Source: UBA7803 sp040219935 (lineage in GTDB: Bacteria; Pseudomonadota; Gammaproteobacteria; Pseudomonadales; Azotimanducaceae). Taken from it: a DNA stretch of 64,000 nt. Where the stretch lies: NCBI GenBank assembly GCA_040219935.1, contig JAVJUA010000063.1, positions 186,001 through 250,000 on the forward strand, given 5' to 3'. Positions 59,081 through 64,000 of the stretch are shown piece by piece. Below the pieces are notes generated by a model. The model saw only the letters and a list, made by a program, of their open reading frames with translations, had not been told where the DNA came from and did no database searches. How positions within the stretch are numbered: position 1 is the stretch's first letter; every line of letters begins with the position of its first letter. The translations under genes were made by a program, and so were the position numbers.

Positions 59081-61603
59081 ATGAACATGCCCGTCGAGGC
59101 AGCGCCCTTTCTGCTGTCAGCGGTGCTGTTCTCGAGCCTGGCGTGGTACGCGTTCAGGAACCCGCAGGTCCCCGGGGCGACGCTCCTCGGCTGGGTGATG
59201 GTCACCAACGCCTGGTGGGTGCTGACCTACGCGATGGATCTGGCGAGCAACGACGTGCAGTCGACGACGTTCTGGCTGCAGGTGAAGTACCTCGGCGTCG
59301 CGTCGAACCACATCCTCTGGCTGGCGCTCACGCTCGAGTTGACGGGCTACCGGCACGCGCTTCGCAGCGCCTGGTTCCGCGCGCTGTGGGCATTGCCCGC
59401 GCTGCTGATCCTCGTCGTCTTCACGAACTCCTGGCACCACCTGTTCTGGACCGAGATCCGCGTCCTGCCGGACATTCCCGACTCCCAGACCAGCAAGGGA
59501 CCCGTGTGGGGCCTGTACGTGACCATGACGGCCATCAACAGCCTGGTTTCGCTGGCGCTGTTCACCCGGCACAGCCTGATCACGGTGCCGTTCTACCGAC
59601 GCCGCAACCTGTGGCTGATCGCGGCCCTGCTGTGCCCGAACATCGGTCTGCACTACGACTACGGCTGGATCCATCCGCTCATCGAGCGCGTCGACAAGGT
59701 GCTGCTGTTGCTGACGCCCGCATCGATCCTCATGGCCATCGCCATCTATCGATACAAGGCGCTGGACATCGTTCCACTCGCGCAGCGGCTGGTCTTCGAA
59801 ACGATCAACTCCGGTGCCGTGGTGGTCGATCCAGACGGTCGCGTGGTGGCGAGTAACCAGTATGCGAGAGAGCGCTGGCCCGGCACGACGCGCACCGGCG
59901 CGAGTCTGCGGGAGGCGATTCCCGAAACCGAGGGCCATCCCCTCGAAGACGGCGCCCGCTGGGAGATGGGGCGGCAGGCGGACGGTGCGTGGTTCCTTGT
60001 CCTTGTGTCAAAGGTGGCCAGTCGCCGCGAAGGCACGCTCGGGCACGCGCTGATGTTCGTCGACATCAGCGAGCGCATTGCCGCGGAGCAGGCGCGCGCC
60101 GAGGCGGTCGCCGCCCGATCGGAGTTTCTGGCCACCGTCAGTCACGAACTGCGCACGCCTCTGCATGGTGCCACCAGCCTGATTGAGCTGGCGTTGCGAA
60201 CGCCCCTCGACGCACAGCAGCGCAGGTATCTGGAGAGAGCCCAGGCATCCTCGCGGCAGCTCCTCGCCATCATCAATGACGTGCTCGACCAGGCGCGCAT
60301 TGAAGCCGGCCAGATGACGCTCGAGCGCACGCAATTCGATCTCGCGGCGATCGTCGAGCAGCTGCGCTCGGTGCATTCGCAGGCGGCCCGGAAAGCCAAC
60401 ATCGACTTTGCCGTGGTTGCCGACAACCTGGGCACGCCCCTGCTCGGTGACCCGCTCCGGCTCGGCCAGGTGTTGACCAACCTCACGGGCAATGCCATCA
60501 AGTTCTCCCCAGGCGGCCGAGTCACCGTATCGGTGACGGTCGCGGAAGATCTGGAGGATCGGATCAAGCTGGCGTTTACGGTGACCGATACCGGCATCGG
60601 CATATCCAGAGAGGGTGTCGACGCATTGTTTGATCCGTTTGCCCAGGCCGACAGCTCCACCACACGACTGTTCGGCGGCACTGGGCTCGGCCTGTCCATC
60701 TCCCAGGCGCTGGTGCGGGGGATGGGCGGCGAGATCGAGGTGGCCAGCGAGCCCGGCAAGGGCAGTACGTTCGGCTTTTCCCTGTGGTTCGACGTCGCCA
60801 AGGTCGACGCGGCGGTGGCCGGCGCTGAAGACGCGCCAATCCCCGACCTCAGCAGCTACCGGATTCTTGTCGTCGACGACACGCCGTTGAACATTGAGAT
60901 CGTAACCGCGCTGCTTGTCGACACCGGGGTCGCGCTGGCCACCGCGGCAGATGGAGAGGCGGCGCTCGAGGCAGCCATGCAGACCCGCTACGACGCCGTG
61001 CTGTTGGACATCCACATGCCGAAGGCGGACGGCCTGGCGGCCGCGCGCGCGCTGAAGGCGACCCCGGCGTACGCCGAGGTGCCCATCATCGCGATGACCG
61101 CAAGCGCGCTCAGCGAAGATCGCGAGCTGGCGCTGCGGGCGGGCATGGTCGACTTTCTGGCCAAGCCGTTCGACCAGAAGCAGTTGTTCGATGTGATCCG
61201 GCGCAACCTGCCACCGGTGCCGGACAAGCCGGCCGAGGCGCAACGGCCTTCACCTGGCGTTGGCGAAGCGAGCGAGTACGGCATCGACCCGACCACGGGG
61301 CTGTCGATCGCCGGCGGCAACATGGCCCGTTACCGGGAAATGCTCGAGGCGTTAGCCGCCAGCGCCAGAATGCTGCTGGCTGACAGTCGGCGAGCGGGGG
61401 CGGCGGCGCACCGGGAGCCGGCCCACGCGCTGCGCGGCAGCGCCGGCATGCTCGGTGCGCACCGCCTCGCGACTGCGGCGGCTGCCATGGAGTCCGCGTC
61501 GGCGGCCGCCGCCGAGGGCGCTGCAGACGAAGCGCTCACCAGCCGGCTTCATGATGCGATCGTGCTCGTCGAGCGGTACCTGCAGCAGGGCGAATCGGAT
61601 TAG
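59081..61603 (+). CDS. Hybrid sensor histidine kinase with seven-TM sensor
   Basis: An 840-residue membrane kinase. Seven transmembrane helices fill about residues 5-225 (His_kinase_N-type). A PAS domain (about 240-345) follows. HisKA has the phospho-His in TVSHELRTPLHGAT (about 355). HATPase_c shows NLTGNAIKFSPGGRV, VTDTGIGIS and GGTGLGLSISQALV. The receiver domain (about 605-715) has Asp near 642 in AVLLDIHMPKADG. An HPt-like module ends the protein (His near 782 in HALRGSAGMLGA). It feeds a four-step relay, probably to the NarL-type regulator just upstream. Confidence 0.93.
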   Translation: MNMPVEAAPFLLSAVLFSSLAWYAFRNPQVPGATLLGWVMVTNAWWVLTYAMDLASNDVQSTTFWLQVKYLGVASNHILWLALTLELTGYRHALRSAWFRALWALPALLILVVFTNSWHHLFWTEIRVLPDIPDSQTSKGPVWGLYVTMTAINSLVSLALFTRHSLITVPFYRRRNLWLIAALLCPNIGLHYDYGWIHPLIERVDKVLLLLTPASILMAIAIYRYKALDIVPLAQRLVFETINSGAVVVDPDGRVVASNQYARERWPGTTRTGASLREAIPETEGHPLEDGARWEMGRQADGAWFLVLVSKVASRREGTLGHALMFVDISERIAAEQARAEAVAARSEFLATVSHELRTPLHGATSLIELALRTPLDAQQRRYLERAQASSRQLLAIINDVLDQARIEAGQMTLERTQFDLAAIVEQLRSVHSQAARKANIDFAVVADNLGTPLLGDPLRLGQVLTNLTGNAIKFSPGGRVTVSVTVAEDLEDRIKLAFTVTDTGIGISREGVDALFDPFAQADSSTTRLFGGTGLGLSISQALVRGMGGEIEVASEPGKGSTFGFSLWFDVAKVDAAVAGAEDAPIPDLSSYRILVVDDTPLNIEIVTALLVDTGVALATAADGEAALEAAMQTRYDAVLLDIHMPKADGLAAARALKATPAYAEVPIIAMTASALSEDRELALRAGMVDFLAKPFDQKQLFDVIRRNLPPVPDKPAEAQRPSPGVGEASEYGIDPTTGLSIAGGNMARYREMLEALAASARMLLADSRRAGAAAHREPAHALRGSAGMLGAHRLATAAAAMESASAAAAEGAADEALTSRLHDAIVLVERYLQQGESD

Positions 61604-61618
61604 CTTCGAGCGTGCAGG

Positions 61619-61939
61619 TCACATGGCCGCCAGCAGGCGCATGTTCTTCTGCATGTCGAGGTCTTCCACGACCACACCGATTCCCGTCGAGTTGTCCGTG
61701 CGCAGACCGATGATTTCCTGATACTCGGGCGAGCGATACCAGTTGTGGAGCGCTTCCTTCGATTCGAATCGAATCACCACCGTGATGGCGCCAGGCGCGC
61801 CTTCCAATGGTTCGGATTCGTAATCGGCTACCAGGACCTCCGCGCCATGGGCCTGCAGCGTCGGAATGACCGCAGGTACGTAGGCTTTGTACCCCTCGGC
61901 ATTCGTCAGCTCGAAGTTCGCCACCAGATATGCGCTCAT
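61619..61939 (-). CDS. DUF1330 domain protein
   Basis: A 106-residue protein of the dimeric alpha/beta-barrel DUF1330 family: AYLVANFELTNAEGYKAYVP, then EGAPGAITVVIRFESKEALH and NWYRSPEYQEI. Function unknown; it may be a small enzyme or ligand binder. AAAGGAG precedes the ATG at 61939. It is on the same strand as the sulfotransferase, 77 bp downstream of it. Confidence 0.85.
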   Translation of the reverse strand: MSAYLVANFELTNAEGYKAYVPAVIPTLQAHGAEVLVADYESEPLEGAPGAITVVIRFESKEALHNWYRSPEYQEIIGLRTDNSTGIGVVVEDLDMQKNMRLLAAM

Positions 61940-62016
61940 GATTGCTCCTTTGAGGTTGCGCCGGTCTTCAACCAGCAGTGCTGCATGCCGCGGAAGCTCG
62001 GGATCGTCTTTTCGGA

Positions 62017-62940
62017 TCATACGCCCAGGCGGCCGAACTCGATCCAGCGGGCCAGGTCCCCGGAGAATGCCTCCCGGACCTTCGCGTCGTAGAGCGCCAG
62101 ATCGGCGGCGTCGTAGACGTCACGCCAGCGGCCGTTTACGCCTTTGTGCAGGAACGTGTCACCGCCGCCCTGCCAGATGGCTCCGGCCGTCGGCATCAGT
62201 TCGGCGGCTTTGCTTTTCATGGATTCGAACGTGGCTGCCTGGATCAGGTCTGGCCACAGGCGCTCTTCGATACGAATCTCCAGAAACTCGGCGATCCGGC
62301 GCATTTCGCGCTCGAGGTCGGCTTTCAGGTCGGTGTAGTGCACGAGCAGCACGTCGCGTTCCTGCCGGGCAGCCCAGTAGCTGTTCTCCATGTGCCAGAA
62401 GCCGCAGGCAGGGTCGCCTATGTGGTCGGCGTCACCCAGTACCCAGTCGTGAAAGTGACGCGCGGGGTCCGGTTCCGTTCGTTGCGCCGGCGTTCCGAAC
62501 TTCGGGTCTGCCAGGGCAACGGCCGTCATTCGACCGAGCACGTCATCGGTGTAGTTGATCTTATGGTTGTAGAACGACATGGCCGCATCGCGTCCGTCTC
62601 GAGCGACGTGGATGATCTTGACGCCCTCGTAGATGGGCAGTGAATCGTAGGGGACGTGCGACTTGAAGAAGCGGCGGTGCGTCTGGCTTGCCGCCAGTTC
62701 CAGCATCGCCCCCGGTGGCGCCAGGCGGAAGTCCGGCCAGGGCGACGATTCCTGCACCGGAAACGGCGCGTCGCTGCGGAAGATCAGCATGCCGACGATG
62801 CGCTGGGTCCACGTGGTTCCGCACTTGGGATAGGTGGCGATGATGATGTCATCGGACCGTGGCCGATAATCGTTCCACCCGGCGCTGTCGAAGTAGCGGG
62901 AGCGGGCCTGAATCAGTGGTCCGCGATTGAGCCTGGGCAT
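62017..62940 (-). CDS. Sulfotransferase
   Basis: A 307-residue cytosolic-type sulfotransferase that transfers sulfonate from PAPS. The 5'-phosphosulfate loop is YPKCGTTWTQR (37-47) and the 3'-phosphate motif is IIHVARDGRDAAMSFYNH. The conserved acceptor His is probably within FFKSHVPYD. ATG 62940 is preferred (AGGAGG upstream) over 62988. The acceptor (alcohol, sterol or peptide) cannot be told from sequence. Confidence 0.92.
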   Translation of the reverse strand: MPRLNRGPLIQARSRYFDSAGWNDYRPRSDDIIIATYPKCGTTWTQRIVGMLIFRSDAPFPVQESSPWPDFRLAPPGAMLELAASQTHRRFFKSHVPYDSLPIYEGVKIIHVARDGRDAAMSFYNHKINYTDDVLGRMTAVALADPKFGTPAQRTEPDPARHFHDWVLGDADHIGDPACGFWHMENSYWAARQERDVLLVHYTDLKADLEREMRRIAEFLEIRIEERLWPDLIQAATFESMKSKAAELMPTAGAIWQGGGDTFLHKGVNGRWRDVYDAADLALYDAKVREAFSGDLARWIEFGRLGV

Positions 62941-62980
62941 GAGAGCCTCCTGGGGCGATGGCGGTAGCACGGGCGTGGGT

Positions 62981-63153
62981 TCAGACACCCATCAGCCGCT
63001 GCGCCGCGCTCAGGAACTGGTGGTACACGGTCGGCACGAGGATCAGCCCCACGACGACCAGAGCGGGGACGATGGCCGTATGCCCGCCTCGACCAGAGCG
63101 AGCTTGAAGACCGAGTCCGGGACGAACCCCACCAGCGTGGTAGCCATGGCCAT
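62981..63153 (-). pseudogene. Remnant of a small multi-TM membrane protein gene
   Basis: On the minus strand, MAMATTLVGFVPDSVFKLAL and VEAG (from ATG 63153) are in one frame. TAIVPALVVVGLILVPTVYH and QFLSAAQRLMGV (ending at 62981) are in another. They look like the first helix and the last helix of a larger membrane protein brought together by an internal deletion, with a frame change at about 63085-63095. This is inferred from hydrophobic pattern and from memory of a similar family. A homology search is needed. Confidence 0.5.
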
Positions 63154-63341
63154 ATGGGCTTCCCCCCGAGGCGCTGACGTCGTCAGCGTGGTTGCGGTGA
63201 ATCAACCAGAGCACCCCTCGAGCATTGCAGCTCGCAGGGCCGTGGACAGTCGGGGAAAGCCGGAAACGGCGGCGGAATACCACTGAATCGCTGGCGAGCC
63301 GCGCTCTCCATCGATCGGCCCGTCCTGCGCTCGACCGACGC

Positions 63342-63370
63342 TTGACTTCCCTGGCCTATTGTCTGGTAAT
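63342..63370 (+). promoter_or_regulatory. Putative sigma-70 promoter of the siderophore receptor
   Basis: TTGACT (63342-63347) and GGTAAT (63365-63370) are 17 bp apart, matching consensus at 5 of 6 and 4 of 6 positions. The -10 is inside the Fur box. Transcription would begin near 63377. Confidence 0.5.
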
Positions 63371-63383
63371 ACGAATCATTCTC
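63365..63383. promoter_or_regulatory. Fur box
   Basis: GGTAATACGAATCATTCTC matches the 19-bp Fur consensus at 14 positions. It overlaps the predicted -10 region of the TonB-dependent receptor gene starting at 63424, as expected for iron repression. Confidence 0.75.
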
Positions 63384-63423
63384 ATTGGCGTTACCAATAG
63401 ATCCGTTCGACCAGGGAGGCAGC

Positions 63424-64000
63424 ATGATTCGTCGGGCTCATCTTCGCACCGTAGTCGTGATCACGTGCGCGTTCGCACTGGCACCGCCGCTGGCATTGGC
63501 GGCGCCAGCGCCCGCTCGGGCCGAGGGCCCCATCGAAGAGATCATCGTCCGCGGCCGCGCGCAGGCCCTGTACCGGGTCGACGAGACCCGCTCCGGCAAG
63601 CTGCCGGTCGATCCGCTGCTTTCCACCCAGACCATTCAGGTGATCAACGCCCGCCTCATCGAGGACCAGGGCGCGCGCAGCGCGCTGGACCTGTACCGCA
63701 ACCTGTCGGGGGTCACCTTCTTCAGCTACGCGGGGGTTACCGCCCGCGGCTTCCGCCAGGAAGAGAACTTCTTCGATGGCCTGCGTGGCGACCCCTACGC
63801 CGGCTTTTCGGTGCCGCAGCTCTTCAATGTCGAGCGGGTGGAGTACCTGAAGGGGCCGGCCGGCATGCTCTACGGACCCGGCGCGCCCGGCGGCCTGTTC
63901 AACTACATCACCAAGCGCCCCGAACCCGAGTTCGATGCGCGCGTGTCCGGCATCGCCGGCGATCAGTCGCGCCGCGGCATCACCGCCGAGGCGACGGGCC
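63424..64000 (+). CDS. TonB-dependent siderophore receptor, N-terminal part
   Basis: The first 192 codons of an outer-membrane receptor that imports ferric siderophores using TonB energy. A signal peptide is present (VVVITCAFALAPPLALAAPA). A TonB-box-like sequence follows (EEIIVRGR). The plug domain shows TQTIQVINARLIEDQGARSA, YRNLSGV, ARGFRQEENFFDG and YLKGPAGMLYGPGAPGGLFN, all typical. The GGGAGG ribosome-binding site is at 63414-63419. A Fur box upstream predicts induction when iron is low. The barrel lies beyond the window. Confidence 0.93.
   Translation, partial: MIRRAHLRTVVVITCAFALAPPLALAAPAPARAEGPIEEIIVRGRAQALYRVDETRSGKLPVDPLLSTQTIQVINARLIEDQGARSALDLYRNLSGVTFFSYAGVTARGFRQEENFFDGLRGDPYAGFSVPQLFNVERVEYLKGPAGMLYGPGAPGGLFNYITKRPEPEFDARVSGIAGDQSRRGITAEATG

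Noticed and set aside
1..64000. tRNA, rRNA, or CRISPR repeats
   Set aside because: No cloverleaf-like, rRNA-like or regularly spaced repeat sequence was seen on either strand by eye. A tRNAscan or CRISPR finder run would settle it.

Overview
The window is GC-rich chromosomal DNA (my estimate is mid-60s to 70% GC over most of it). It probably comes from a gammaproteobacterium. Supporting signs are a complete recC-recB-recD operon of gammaproteobacterial lengths, a homodimer-type pyrC, a LexA box of the CTGT-N8-ACAG type and a Fur box ahead of a TonB-dependent receptor. A CYP153-like P450, a sulfotransferase, several SDRs and secreted FIMAH, SGNH and YHS proteins suggest a free-living soil or marine organism. 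I cannot name the genus.

Layout. 1-15.7 kb is ordinary accessory and core chromosome: a truncated Ser/Thr kinase, SDR and VOC enzymes, a BNR-repeat protein with a MoaD-like partner, pyrC, a transglutaminase-like protein, an apparently SOS-controlled UvrD-type helicase, an SGNH hydrolase and a TetR/membrane-protein pair. 15.8-24.6 kb is recCBD, tightly overlapped. Directly after recD the base composition falls, and 25-45 kb reads as a DNA-conflict (defence) island. It holds (a) a three-gene set of OLD/PARIS-like ATPase, trypsin-like protease and membrane-anchored PD-(D/E)XK nuclease; (b) a 1351-residue HIT - PLD - SF2 helicase - S24 peptidase - DUF3427 fusion facing a frameshifted NUDIX gene; (c) an HNH endonuclease; (d) a MazG-like pyrophosphohydrolase followed by a nuclease-DUF2075 helicase; (e) a 1721-residue DEDD exonuclease - RecQ - UvrD fusion with a second, intact NUDIX gene; and (f) a membrane NERD protein.

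43-57 kb is crowded with toxin-antitoxin loci (HigBA, several VapBC, Phd-PIN) in states from intact to badly decayed. They are mixed with an SDR, a secreted lectin-like protein, an AraC-controlled hydrolase/YHS pair and the P450. 57-64 kb returns to chromosomal genes: GFA enzyme, a duplicated-domain secreted protein, a NarL response regulator with a hybrid histidine kinase, a DUF1330 protein, a sulfotransferase, a gene remnant and the start of a siderophore receptor.

How it fits together. RecBCD, the helicase-nuclease fusions, the nucleotide pyrophosphohydrolases and the TA modules are all genes whose families act on foreign or damaged DNA or on nucleotide pools. The S24 domain inside the HIT-PLD-helicase fusion is the most novel-looking element: it could let RecA filaments trigger self-cleavage of a giant restriction-type helicase. 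No rRNA, tRNA or CRISPR array was seen.
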